64,000 nt of DNA from Micrococcus porci (GTDB lineage Bacteria > Actinomycetota > Actinomycetes > Actinomycetales > Micrococcaceae), in contig NZ_CP083691.1 of the NCBI RefSeq assembly GCF_020097155.1, forward strand, positions 620,001-684,000, read 5' to 3'. The notes under the pieces are model-generated. The model ran no database searches, had not been told where the DNA came from, and worked only from the letters and a program-made list of their open reading frames with translations. A program made the position numbers and the translations under genes. Below are positions 17,813-25,775 of this stretch, in pieces. Position 1 is the first letter of the stretch, and each line of letters starts with the position of its first letter.

Positions 17813-18317
17813 TCAGTCGACGTCGTCGAGCCCCGCATCCACCCACCGCGAGGCCGGCACGACGGCGGCCAGCGAGACCACCGCCAGGACCTGCCACCCC
17901 GCGAGCGCCCAGCCGACCCCGAGCATCGCCCCGAGCGCACCTCCCGCGAGGGTCGCCAGCGGCACGGAGCCCCGGGTGAGGGTGCGGCGCATCGCGGTGA
18001 CCCGCCCGAGCGTGCCCTCGGGGCAGGCACGGGCGGTCACGGCGGCCTGGGTGATGTTCCCGAGCAGGACCATGAACCCCCAGAGGGCGGCGCCGGCCAG
18101 CAGCCACGGCCCGGCATGAGCGAGGTCGGCGTAGGCCAGCAGGTGCAGCCCCACGGCCACGGCGCAGCCGACCGAGCCGAGGAGGATGCACCGGCAGGAC
18201 ATCCAGGGCGACGTCCGTGGCGGACCGGCCACCCGCGTCGAGGGCGTTGGAGGCGACCAGCCACCGCGCCCGTCCTTCCGGCGGCGGGGCCGGTCCGCCC
18301 GGTGTGCTCTGCGTCAT
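17813..18317 (-). pseudogene. MFS transporter gene with internal deletion
   Basis: From the ATG at 18317 the frame gives an MFS-like N terminus (RARWLVASNALDAGG), then loses similarity. From about 18232 a different frame encodes only the last four transmembrane helices of an MFS exporter (ITQAAVTARACPEGTLGRV and GGALGAMLGVGWALAGW), ending at 17813. Roughly 200-250 residues of the middle are missing. This looks like the result of a large deletion that also shifted the frame. It should not encode a working transporter. Confidence 0.65.
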
Positions 18318-18480
18318 GCCCGGGAGTCTGACACACCCCCCCTCCACGCCAGTCCGTCACACGGGTCTGCCTCGGCCCGCCGCGCGCCGGAGAGGCTCCG
18401 GCCGGTCCCGGATGGCGCGGCGGCGGCTCATATGACGCGCGAGCCGGCCGTCCGCTGGACTCGCGGCGGCCCGCCGCGTG

Positions 18481-18501
18481 GGATGGGTGCACCACCCATC
18501 C
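18481..18501 (+). promoter_or_regulatory. metY: Hairpin that competes with riboswitch P1
   Basis: GGATGGGTG (18481-18489) is a perfect inverted complement of CACCCATCC (18493-18501) with a 3-base loop. The second arm contains the 5' strand of the SAM riboswitch P1 helix (18496-18500). The two helices are mutually exclusive, so this is a likely anti-P1 element that holds the gene ON when SAM is absent. Confidence 0.6.
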
Positions 18502-18602
18502 AGAGCGGCCGAGAGATCTGGCTCGACGACGCCGCAGCAACCCGCCCGCCGCACCCGGACCCCCGGGAACGGCAGGTCCGGTGCTACCGCCAGGACCGAT
18601 GG
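18496..18602 (+). promoter_or_regulatory. metY: SAM-I (S-box type) riboswitch
   Basis: The aptamer is recognisable from its order of elements. The P1 5' strand CCATC (18496-18500) is followed by AGAGCGGC and a kink-turn-like CGAGAGATCTGGCTCG. Then come GACGCCGCAGCAACC, a P3 hairpin (CCCGGAC with GTCCGG), the GGTGCTA core and P4. The P1 3' strand GATGG is at 18598-18602. P1 runs directly into the Shine-Dalgarno GGAGGAG (18601-18607), and the metY ATG is at 18613. SAM binding would therefore hide the ribosome binding site, giving translational repression. It controls the methionine operon downstream. Confidence 0.88.
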
Positions 18603-18612
18603 AGGAGAGCAG

Positions 18613-19962
18613 ATGCCCCGTCACGCCACACAACAAGTCCACGCCGGCTACGAGCCCGCCGCACCCCACCGGCCGGTCGTCCCGCCCATCCACCAGACCA
18701 CGGCGTTCCGTTTCCCGGACCACGCCACGGCGGCATCGATGTTCCGGCTCGAGACCCCCGGCTTCACCTACAGCCGCACGGGCAACCCGACCGTCGCGGT
18801 GTTCGAGAACCGCCTCGCCGCACTGGAGGGCGGCATCGGCGCGATCGCCACGGCCACCGGCCAGGCCGCCGTCGCGCTGTCCCTGCTGGCGCTGCTGCAG
18901 GGCGGCAAGCACCTGGTCGCCTCCAGCCAGCTCTACGGGGGCACCGTCGACCTGCTGACGGACACGTTCGCGGACTTCGGCATCGAGGTCACCTTCGCGG
19001 ACCCGGCGGACCCGCCCGCGTGGGCCGCCGCGGTCCGGCCCGACACCCGCGCGTTCTTCCTCGAGGCCATCACCAACCCGCTCGCCACCCTCCCGGACCT
19101 GCCCGCGCTCGCGGGCCTCGCCCACGCGGCCGGTGTGCCCGTGGTGGTGGACAGCACCCTCGCGACGCCGGCCCTCTACCGGCCACTGGAGCACGGCGCC
19201 GACGTCGTCGTGCACTCGGCTACCAAGTTCCTCGGCGGGCACGGCGCGGTGCTCGGCGGCGCGATCGTGGACGGCGGCACGTTCGACTACGGCGCGGCGC
19301 CGGACCGGTGGCCGCAGCTGGCCCGGCCCAAGGCCCGCTACGGCGGGCAGACGCTGGTCGAGCGGCACGGCCGCGGCGCCTACCTGACGCTGGCCCGCAG
19401 CAAGTTCCTGCACGACCTCGGCCCCACCCTCGCCCCCGCGAGCGCGGCGCAGTTCATCCAGGGGCTCGAGACGCTCGACCTGCGCGTGGCCCGCCACACC
19501 GCCACCGCCCTGGCCGTGGCCGAACACCTGGCCGGTCACCCCGCGGTCGCGCGGGTGCACCACCCCGGCGTGGCCGGGCATCCCAGCGCGGCGCTGGCCG
19601 CCCGCGACTTCCCGGACGGCGTCGGCTCGGTGTTCTCCTTCGACCTGGCCTGCGGCCCCGAGACCGTGGCCCCGTTCCTCGACGCGCTCGAGCTGTTCCA
19701 GCTGGTGGTCAACGTCGGCGACGCCCGGTCCCTCGTCTCCCACCCCGCGACCATGACGCACTGTCGCCTGACGCGGCAGCAGCGCGAGGCCGCCGGGATC
19801 GCCGAGACCACCGTCCGGCTCTCCATCGGGCTGGAGTGTCCCGACGACCTGATCGCGGACCTGGACCGTGCCTTGGCCGTGGTGTCCGCCGCCGGGCCGG
19901 CCGTCCCCGCCGCCACGCCCGCCGTCCCCGAGACCGCCGCCGTCACCCAGGAGGTGCGCTGA
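18613..19962 (+). CDS. metY: O-acetylhomoserine sulfhydrylase-type PLP enzyme MetY
   Basis: PLP-dependent Cys/Met metabolism enzyme of 449 aa. The PLP lysine is in HSATKFLGGHG. The long RYGGQTLVERHGRGAYLTLARSK type region and the overall length favour O-acetylhomoserine aminocarboxypropyltransferase (sulfide to homocysteine) over cystathionine enzymes. A methionine gamma-lyase cannot be fully excluded. The ATG at 18613 follows the riboswitch and GGAGGAG. The stop is one base before the metB ATG (TGAGATG). It is the first gene of the riboswitch-controlled operon and supplies homocysteine to mesD. Confidence 0.85.
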   Translation: MPRHATQQVHAGYEPAAPHRPVVPPIHQTTAFRFPDHATAASMFRLETPGFTYSRTGNPTVAVFENRLAALEGGIGAIATATGQAAVALSLLALLQGGKHLVASSQLYGGTVDLLTDTFADFGIEVTFADPADPPAWAAAVRPDTRAFFLEAITNPLATLPDLPALAGLAHAAGVPVVVDSTLATPALYRPLEHGADVVVHSATKFLGGHGAVLGGAIVDGGTFDYGAAPDRWPQLARPKARYGGQTLVERHGRGAYLTLARSKFLHDLGPTLAPASAAQFIQGLETLDLRVARHTATALAVAEHLAGHPAVARVHHPGVAGHPSAALAARDFPDGVGSVFSFDLACGPETVAPFLDALELFQLVVNVGDARSLVSHPATMTHCRLTRQQREAAGIAETTVRLSIGLECPDDLIADLDRALAVVSAAGPAVPAATPAVPETAAVTQEVR

Positions 19963-19963
19963 G

Positions 19964-21274
19964 ATGACCGCCGTCCACCACCCCACCCGCTCCGTCTCCC
20001 GTCCCGCCGTCCGCGGCTTCACCACCACCGCCGTGCACGCCGGCCAGGAGCCCGACCCGCTGACCGGCGCCGTGGTGCCGCCGATCTACCAGACCAGCAC
20101 CTTCGTGCAGGACGGCATCAACGTGCTGCGAGCCGGGCACGAGTACAGCCGCGGCTCCAACCCGACCCGGAACGGCTTCGAGACCCAGCTCGCCGCCCTC
20201 GAGCACGGCGACCGGGCGTTCGCGTTCGCCTCCGGGCTCGCCGCCGAGGACGCCCTCCTGCGGGCCGTGCTGCGCCCCGGCGACCACATCGTGCTGGGCG
20301 GCGACGGCTACGGCGGCACCCACCGCCTCATCACCACCGTCCTCGAGCCGTGGGGCGTGTCCAACACCCCCGTGGACATCACCGACACGACGGCGGTCGC
20401 CGCGGCCGTCCGCCCCGGCCGCACCGCGCTGCTGTGGGTGGAGACGCCGTCCAACCCGCTGCTCGGCATCGCGGACCTGGCCGCCTGGGCGCAGATCGCC
20501 CACGACGCCGGCGCACTGCTGGTCGTGGACAACACGTTCGCCTCGCCCTACCTCCAGCGGCCCCTCGACCTCGGCGCGGACGTCGTGGTGCACTCCACCA
20601 CCAAGTACATCGGCGGGCACTCGGACGTGCTCGGCGGCGCCGTGGTGGTGGCCGACCGCGAGTTCCGCGGCCGGGCGCTGGCCGAGGCGGTGGCCTACCA
20701 GCAGTTCGCCGCCGGTGCGGTCGCCGGCCCGCAGGACTCCTACCTCGCCGCCCGCGGCCTCAAGACGCTCGGCCTGCGCATGGACCGGCACGGCGCCAAC
20801 GCCGCCGCGCTCGCGGGCTGGCTGCAGGGCCGCCCTGAGGTCGCCCAGGTCTTCTACCCCGGGCTGCCCGACCACCCGGGCCATGACCTCGCCACGCGGC
20901 AGATGGACGGCTTCGGCGGCATCGTCTCCGTGCGGCTGGCCGGGGGAGAGGCCGCGGCCCGCGCGTTCGCCGAGGCCACCGAGCTGTTCGCGCTCTCGGT
21001 CAGCCTCGGCGGGGTCGAATCGCTGCTCTGCTACTCCTCCGAGATGACGCACGCCTCCGTGCGGGGCACGCCCCTGGCCGTCCCCACGGACCTGGTCCGG
21101 CTCTCCGTCGGCATCGAGGACGTGGCCGACCTGCAGGCGGACCTCGAGGCCGGCCTCGAGTGCGCCGCACGCGTCGCCGCCGGCCGCGGGACGCCGTCGT
21201 CGTCCGCAGTGCCCCGTCCCGCCCCCGCCCACCACCGCACCACCCGCGTCCGCACCCCGGAGAGGACCCGATGA
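19964..21274 (+). CDS. metB: Cystathionine gamma-synthase/lyase-type PLP enzyme MetB
   Basis: PLP enzyme of 436 aa from the same fold family. The N terminus reads GFTTTAVHAGQEPDPLTGAV. The substrate region EYSRGSNPTRNGFE and the PLP lysine in HSTTKYIGGHSDVLGG follow, with a C-terminal SLGGVESLLCYSSEMTH block. The HSTTKYIGGHSD signature fits cystathionine gamma-synthase or gamma-lyase. Next to metY, synthase (transsulfuration from cysteine) is the likelier role. The 3' end carries a Pro/Thr-rich tail that overlaps the mesX start by ATGA. Confidence 0.83.
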   Translation: MTAVHHPTRSVSRPAVRGFTTTAVHAGQEPDPLTGAVVPPIYQTSTFVQDGINVLRAGHEYSRGSNPTRNGFETQLAALEHGDRAFAFASGLAAEDALLRAVLRPGDHIVLGGDGYGGTHRLITTVLEPWGVSNTPVDITDTTAVAAAVRPGRTALLWVETPSNPLLGIADLAAWAQIAHDAGALLVVDNTFASPYLQRPLDLGADVVVHSTTKYIGGHSDVLGGAVVVADREFRGRALAEAVAYQQFAAGAVAGPQDSYLAARGLKTLGLRMDRHGANAAALAGWLQGRPEVAQVFYPGLPDHPGHDLATRQMDGFGGIVSVRLAGGEAAARAFAEATELFALSVSLGGVESLLCYSSEMTHASVRGTPLAVPTDLVRLSVGIEDVADLQADLEAGLECAARVAAGRGTPSSSAVPRPAPAHHRTTRVRTPERTR

Positions 21275-22317
21275 GCCACGCCACCCTTGTCCCGAGCACC
21301 GTGCCCACCCGCGTGGACGACCTGACGTTCAGCATCCACACCACGCCGTTCGACGAGGACTACACGCCCGCCGCCAGCACGCGCGCCACCACGAACTTCG
21401 CCAACCTCGCCCGCGGCGCGGACCGGCGGGAGAACCTGCGCGCCGCCCTGGCCATGATCGACGGGCGCCTCAACGACCTCGCCCCCTGGGACAACCCGGA
21501 GCGGGACCGCTACACGGCGCGGATCGAGATCGTCTCGATCGACGTGCACTTCACCGCCGACGACGGCGCGGACGTCGACTTCCCGCTCATGGAGATGCTC
21601 GACGTGCGGGTGGTCGAGCGTGAGACGGGCGCCGTGCTCGGCCGCAGTGTGGGGAACAACTTCTCCTCCTACGTCCGTGACCACGACTTCTCCGTGGTGC
21701 TGCCCGCGCACGCGGCGACGTCGCCGGGGACCGAGGAGCCCGACGGCTTCGGCGACCTGCACGGGCGGCTGTTCCGGCACCTGCTCGACTCGCAGGCGTA
21801 CCGGGAGCGGTTCCCGCAGCCGCCCGTGATCTGCATCAGCGTGTCCACGAGCCGCACCTACCGGCGGCTGACGAACGAGCACCCGGTGCTCGGGGTCGAG
21901 TACCGCCAGGACGAACCCTCCCGCACGGACCGTTACTTCGGCCGGATGGGCCTGGGGATCCGGTGCTTCCTGCCGCGCGGGGCCGTGGCGCCGCTGGCGT
22001 TCTACTCGCGGGGCGACCTGCTCAACGACCACGCGAACCTCTCCCTGGCCGGGCTGATCGCCACCATGGAGACCTTCCAGCGGATATACCGGCCGGAGAT
22101 CTACAACGCGAACGCCGGGGCCGGCGAGGTCTACCGGCCGCGCCTGGACCACGGTGACTTCTCGCAGACCCGGATCGCCTACGACCGCGAGGAGCGGGCC
22201 CGCCTCGGCCGGGAGCAGGGGGAGTACACGCAGGAGCACTTCGTGGGCCCGCACCGCGACCTGCTGGAGCGCTGGGCCGCCGCCCACGCCGCACGAGACA
22301 CCGAGGAGACCCGATGA
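21271..22317 (+). CDS. mesX: MesX (DUF1852), putative oxygenase partner of MesD
   Basis: Protein of 348 aa matching the DUF1852 family, with FSIHTTPFDEDYTPA near the N terminus, then TNFANLARG, EIVSIDVHF and NDHANLSLAGLIATMETFQRIYRPEIYNAN. DUF1852 proteins sit beside the short MetE-like enzyme MesD and are reported to be needed for its folate-independent methionine synthesis, probably in an oxygen-dependent step. The gene overlaps metB (ATGA at 21271) and mesD (ATGA at 22314), so the pair is translationally coupled. The name rests on family resemblance and gene context. Confidence 0.82.
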   Translation: MSHATLVPSTVPTRVDDLTFSIHTTPFDEDYTPAASTRATTNFANLARGADRRENLRAALAMIDGRLNDLAPWDNPERDRYTARIEIVSIDVHFTADDGADVDFPLMEMLDVRVVERETGAVLGRSVGNNFSSYVRDHDFSVVLPAHAATSPGTEEPDGFGDLHGRLFRHLLDSQAYRERFPQPPVICISVSTSRTYRRLTNEHPVLGVEYRQDEPSRTDRYFGRMGLGIRCFLPRGAVAPLAFYSRGDLLNDHANLSLAGLIATMETFQRIYRPEIYNANAGAGEVYRPRLDHGDFSQTRIAYDREERARLGREQGEYTQEHFVGPHRDLLERWAAAHAARDTEETR

Positions 22318-23345
22318 CCACCCTGATCCCCACCACCCTCGTCGGCAGCCTGCCGAAGCCCGGCTGGCTCGCTGAGGAGGAGACGCTCTGGTCGCCCTGG
22401 AAGCTCGAGGGGGAGCGGCTGCGCGAGGGAAAGCTCGACGCGCTCGCCCTCGCCGTGGCCGACCAGGAGCGCGCGGGCATCGACATCGTCTGCGACGGCG
22501 AGCAGACCCGCCAGCACTTCGTCACCACGTTCATCGAGCACCTCGGCGGCGTGGACTTCGACCGGCGTGAGACGGTGCGGATCCGTGACCGGTACGACGC
22601 GAGCGTGCCGACCGTCGTCGGGGAGGTGGGCCGGCCGGCGCCGGTGTTCGTGGACGACGCGAAGGCCCTGCGCGCGCGGACGGACCGGCCCATCAAGTGG
22701 ACCCTGCCCGGGCCGATGACCATGATCGACACCCTCGCCGACCGCCACTACGGCAGCCGCGAGAAGCTCGCGTGGGAGTTCGCGCGCATCCTCAACGAGG
22801 AGGCGCGGGAGCTGGCGGCGGTGGGCGTCGACGTCGTGCAGTTCGACGAGCCCGCGTTCAACGTGTTCTTCGACGACGTCCGCGACTGGGGTGTGGCGAC
22901 GCTCGAGCGTGCGGCCGAGGGCCTGACGTGTGAGACGGCCGTGCACATCTGTTACGGCTACGGGGTCAAGGCGAACAACGACTGGAAGGCCACGCTGGGC
23001 GAGGAGTGGCGCCAGTACGAGACGTCGTTCCCGCTGCTGCGCGAGTCCACGATCGACACGATCGCCCTGGAGCGGCATCACTCCCGGGTGCCGGCGGAGC
23101 TCATCGGCCTGCTGCGCGGCAAGAAGGTGATGGTCGGCGCGATCGACGTGGCGAGCGACGAGATCGAGACGCCCGAGGAGGTCGCGGCGACCCTCCGGGA
23201 GACCCTCGAGTTCGTGGACGCGGACAAGCTGATCGCGAGCACCAACTGCGGCATGGCGCCGCTGGCTCGCTCGGTGGCGCGGGACAAGACGGCGGCGCTC
23301 GTGGCCGGCGCGCGGATCCTCCGGGAGGAGCTGGGCGGAGAGTGA
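22314..23345 (+). CDS. mesD: Core methionine synthase MesD (folate-independent MetE-like)
   Basis: MetE C-terminal-domain barrel of 343 aa without the N-terminal folate-binding half of full-length MetE. The zinc ligands of MetE can be placed: H211 and C213 in VHICYGYG, E253 in TIALERHHS and C312 in STNCGMAPL. GSLPKPGWL at residues 11-19 and the VQFDEPAF acidic motif are typical. Short enzymes adjacent to DUF1852 belong to the MesD family, which methylates homocysteine from an unknown, non-folate donor. It is the last gene of the riboswitch operon. Confidence 0.85.
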   Translation: MTTLIPTTLVGSLPKPGWLAEEETLWSPWKLEGERLREGKLDALALAVADQERAGIDIVCDGEQTRQHFVTTFIEHLGGVDFDRRETVRIRDRYDASVPTVVGEVGRPAPVFVDDAKALRARTDRPIKWTLPGPMTMIDTLADRHYGSREKLAWEFARILNEEARELAAVGVDVVQFDEPAFNVFFDDVRDWGVATLERAAEGLTCETAVHICYGYGVKANNDWKATLGEEWRQYETSFPLLRESTIDTIALERHHSRVPAELIGLLRGKKVMVGAIDVASDEIETPEEVAATLRETLEFVDADKLIASTNCGMAPLARSVARDKTAALVAGARILREELGGE

Positions 23346-23395
23346 GGGGGCCGGTGGCCTTGCCCGGCCGGCGGGGCCCCGTCAGGATCGCCTGC

Positions 23396-23881
23396 ATGGA
23401 TCCTGATGCGAGCCCCCGTGCCCGGCTCACCGCTGATGATCCCCGGCCGGGCGGTCGGCCCGCGACGTCGACCGAGGGGCCCCACCGACAGCTTGATCAG
23501 CGATCATCGCCGGAGCTGTGGGGCCGTCTGGTCGCTGCGGTGTTCGCCCTCGACGGCGTCGAGGAGGGCCACAGCACCGTCTCGCCAGCAACGTCTCGCG
23601 CCGTCCACCTGACAGGCCGGCCGAAGGAGCGCACCCCGGAGGTCAACCTCTCACCAGGCCGGCGCTGGGAGCCGGTGCACCTGCATGGGGTGGACGACAC
23701 GTCAGTGCACCTCGTCCTGCCGCCCGAGCGCGGCGTCCGTCTGGCCGAGCTCGGATGGCTCGAACCGCATGGCTACGCGGACTTCGGCACGGAGTGGATG
23801 CTCTACGGCCCGCGGGACGAGGCAGAGCTGGCCGTCGTCGTCGGGATCATCGAGGAGTCGCTCGCCTACGCGCGCGGCTGA
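23396..23881 (+). CDS. DUF5519 (luciferase-domain) family protein
   Basis: Small soluble protein of 161 aa. The pattern VEEGHSTVS, HLHGVDDTSVHLVLPPE, WLEPHGYAD and the YGPRDEAELAVVVGIIEESL ending is that of DUF5519, a family distantly named after a luciferase domain and of unknown function. The ATG at 23396 has AGGA nine bases upstream. It lies 50 bp after mesD on the same strand and could be co-transcribed, but no functional link to methionine is evident. Confidence 0.7.
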   Translation: MDPDASPRARLTADDPRPGGRPATSTEGPHRQLDQRSSPELWGRLVAAVFALDGVEEGHSTVSPATSRAVHLTGRPKERTPEVNLSPGRRWEPVHLHGVDDTSVHLVLPPERGVRLAELGWLEPHGYADFGTEWMLYGPRDEAELAVVVGIIEESLAYARG

Positions 23882-23956
23882 CGCAGCGCCCCGGAGCGGG
23901 GAAGCGGAGGTGGGAGGGGGCTGCGAATTTTTCGTTTTCGCGGGTAGTCTTGCTCC

Positions 23957-24469
23957 ATGACTGCGACGGTGAATGACAAGCACACGGTGCTGCCGCCGAC
24001 GGATCTCGAGGAGATGCTCGACGTCGGCAGGTTCCTCGACGGCCTGACGCAGCCGGCCGCCCTGGTCGGCCCTGATGGGCAGAAGGTTCCCCTGCCGCCA
24101 GAGGCTTTCAACGTCCTGCGGGACGTCGTCGAGGCGATGCGGGTGGGCAAGGCCATCACGGTGGCGCCCGTCGACCAGCTGCTCACGACGCAGGAGGCGG
24201 CGAACTTCCTCGGCATCAGTCGTCCCACGCTGGTGAGGCTGCTCGAGGAGGGCGCGTTGCCGTACGAGAGGACGACCGGTGGTCGGCACCGACGCATCCG
24301 GCTCCAAGACGTCGTGTCCTATCAGCAGCGGAAGCGCGGGGAGCGGCGTGCCGCGCTGAGCGACCTCGTAGCGGAGGCCTCGTCTGCGGAGCTCTACGAC
24401 CAGAAGGCGGAGTCCTACCGCGAGGCGTTGCGTCAGGCTCGCGCCGACCTCCGGGGTGAGCGCGGGTAG
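23957..24469 (+). CDS. Excisionase-type HTH antitoxin
   Basis: Protein of 170 aa. The centre holds a MerR/excisionase-like winged helix (LLTTQEAANFLGISRPTLVRLLEEG, about residues 75-98, then YERTTGGRHRRIRLQDVVSY). The C-terminal helical tail, rich in Ala, Glu and Arg, is the usual toxin-binding part. A TAGTCT hexamer (23945-23950) ends six bases before the ATG, so the transcript is probably leaderless. It overlaps the PIN toxin gene (TAGTG, stop 24467-24469). This layout is standard for HTH/PIN toxin-antitoxin modules in Actinobacteria. Confidence 0.8.
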   Translation: MTATVNDKHTVLPPTDLEEMLDVGRFLDGLTQPAALVGPDGQKVPLPPEAFNVLRDVVEAMRVGKAITVAPVDQLLTTQEAANFLGISRPTLVRLLEEGALPYERTTGGRHRRIRLQDVVSYQQRKRGERRAALSDLVAEASSAELYDQKAESYREALRQARADLRGERG

Positions 24470-25056
24470 TGGCTCGCTTCAGCGCGGTGCTCGACGCGTG
24501 CGTCCTCGTGCCCATCGCCCAAGCGGACACCTTGCTGCATCTGGCCGAGGCGGGCCTCTATCGGCCGGTATGGAGTGGGCGGATCCTCGACGAGACGGTG
24601 CGCACACTGGAGACGATGCATCCAGACATGCGTGCATCGGGGGCGGCGCGTCACCGTGCCGAGGTCATGGACGCCGCCTTCGACGACGCGCGGGTCGAGG
24701 GGTGGGAACAGCTCGTGCTCGGGATTGATCTTCCGGACCCCGATGATCGGCATGTGGTCGCCGCCGCGATCCAGGGTCGTGCTGACCTGATCGTCACGGC
24801 GAATCTGAAGGACTTCCCGCGTGAGGTCGTTGAGTCCTTCGACATCGAAGTGCAAAGTCCGGACGAGTTTTTCATGAACCAGCTCGACCTGGACCCGGCT
24901 CGAGTGATGACGGCTCTCGCAGCCCAAGCGGGAGCGACACGGAATCCTCCGTTGACCGTCAGTGACGTCCTGGAACGGCTGGTGCCGTGCGGTGCACCCC
25001 TGTTCGCGGAGGCCGCACGAGCCCAGCTCTGGCGGGTCGACGCTGAGCGACCTTGA
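24469..25056 (+). CDS. PIN-domain ribonuclease toxin
   Basis: Toxin of 195 aa with a GTG start overlapping the antitoxin stop. PIN acidic residues are visible: the N-terminal D in AVLDACVLVP, E in ILDETVRT, and the DPDDRHVVAAA and DLIVTANLKDFP blocks that close the active site. These metal-dependent RNases (VapC-like) cleave RNA when free of antitoxin. The C-terminal 60 residues extend beyond a minimal PIN domain, as in the COG1569-like group. Confidence 0.8.
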   Translation: MARFSAVLDACVLVPIAQADTLLHLAEAGLYRPVWSGRILDETVRTLETMHPDMRASGAARHRAEVMDAAFDDARVEGWEQLVLGIDLPDPDDRHVVAAAIQGRADLIVTANLKDFPREVVESFDIEVQSPDEFFMNQLDLDPARVMTALAAQAGATRNPPLTVSDVLERLVPCGAPLFAEAARAQLWRVDAERP

Positions 25057-25089
25057 TTCAGCCCGACGCCAGAACCGGCGTCTGCCTGC

Positions 25090-25704
25090 TCACCCCCACA
25101 CGCCGGAACCGGCGATGAGCCGGACCGCGAGCACCGCCATGACCACCGCGATCACCAGGTCCACCACGCGCCACGCCTTCGGGTCGGCGAGTACCCGGGC
25201 CAGCAGGCGCGCGCCGTAGCCGAGCGCGGTGAACCACAGGATCGAGGCGGCGACGGCGCCGGCGGCGAAGACCCACCGCGCGTCGGGACCGTGCTGGTTG
25301 GCGAGGCTGCCCAGCAGCACCACGGTGTCCAGGTAGACGTGCGGGTTGAGCCAGGTCAGCGCGAGTGTGGTGGCGATGACCGAACCCGCGGTGCGCGGCG
25401 CCTGCTCGGCCACGAGCCCCTGCGGGCGCAGCGCGGCACGCAGGGAGGAGACCGCGAACCAGAGCAGGTACAGGGCGCCGCCCCAGCGCAGCACCTCGAG
25501 CAGCCACGGCACGGCCTGCACGAGCGCGCCCACCCCGGCGGTGCCGGCCAGGATCAGCACGGCGTCCGAGGCCATGCACACCAGCACGACGGCGCCCACA
25601 TGCTCCCGGCGCACGCCCTGGCGGAGCACGAAGGCGTTCTGCGCGCCGATGGCGACGATGAGCGCGAGTCCGGTGAGCAGGCCGGTGCCGGCGAGGGTCC
25701 ACAT
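25090..25704 (-). CDS. lysE: LysE/ArgO-family amino acid exporter
   Basis: Membrane protein of 204 aa with about six transmembrane helices. The family signature GAQNAFVLRQGV is near residue 20 and TWLNPHVYLDTVVLLG near residue 115. It exports basic amino acids (lysine or arginine). It is divergent from the LysG/ArgP regulator, the usual arrangement in which the regulator senses the amino acid and induces export. A TAGCGT hexamer 8 bases before the ATG suggests a leaderless start. Confidence 0.88.
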   Translation of the reverse strand: MWTLAGTGLLTGLALIVAIGAQNAFVLRQGVRREHVGAVVLVCMASDAVLILAGTAGVGALVQAVPWLLEVLRWGGALYLLWFAVSSLRAALRPQGLVAEQAPRTAGSVIATTLALTWLNPHVYLDTVVLLGSLANQHGPDARWVFAAGAVAASILWFTALGYGARLLARVLADPKAWRVVDLVIAVVMAVLAVRLIAGSGVWG

Positions 25705-25775
25705 GGATCAGGACGCTAGAGCCCGGCCGGGCCTGAGCCAAACGAAGAGAACTGCAGACGCCTAAGCTCTGCTTC
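25705..25775. promoter_or_regulatory. Divergent lysE/lysG promoter region
   Basis: This 71-bp gap holds both promoters. On the + strand TAAGCT (25763-25768) lies 7 bases before the regulator ATG. On the - strand TAGCGT (25718-25713) lies 8 bases before the lysE ATG. Neither gene has a Shine-Dalgarno, so both appear leaderless. The regulator's operator must lie between them. Confidence 0.55.
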
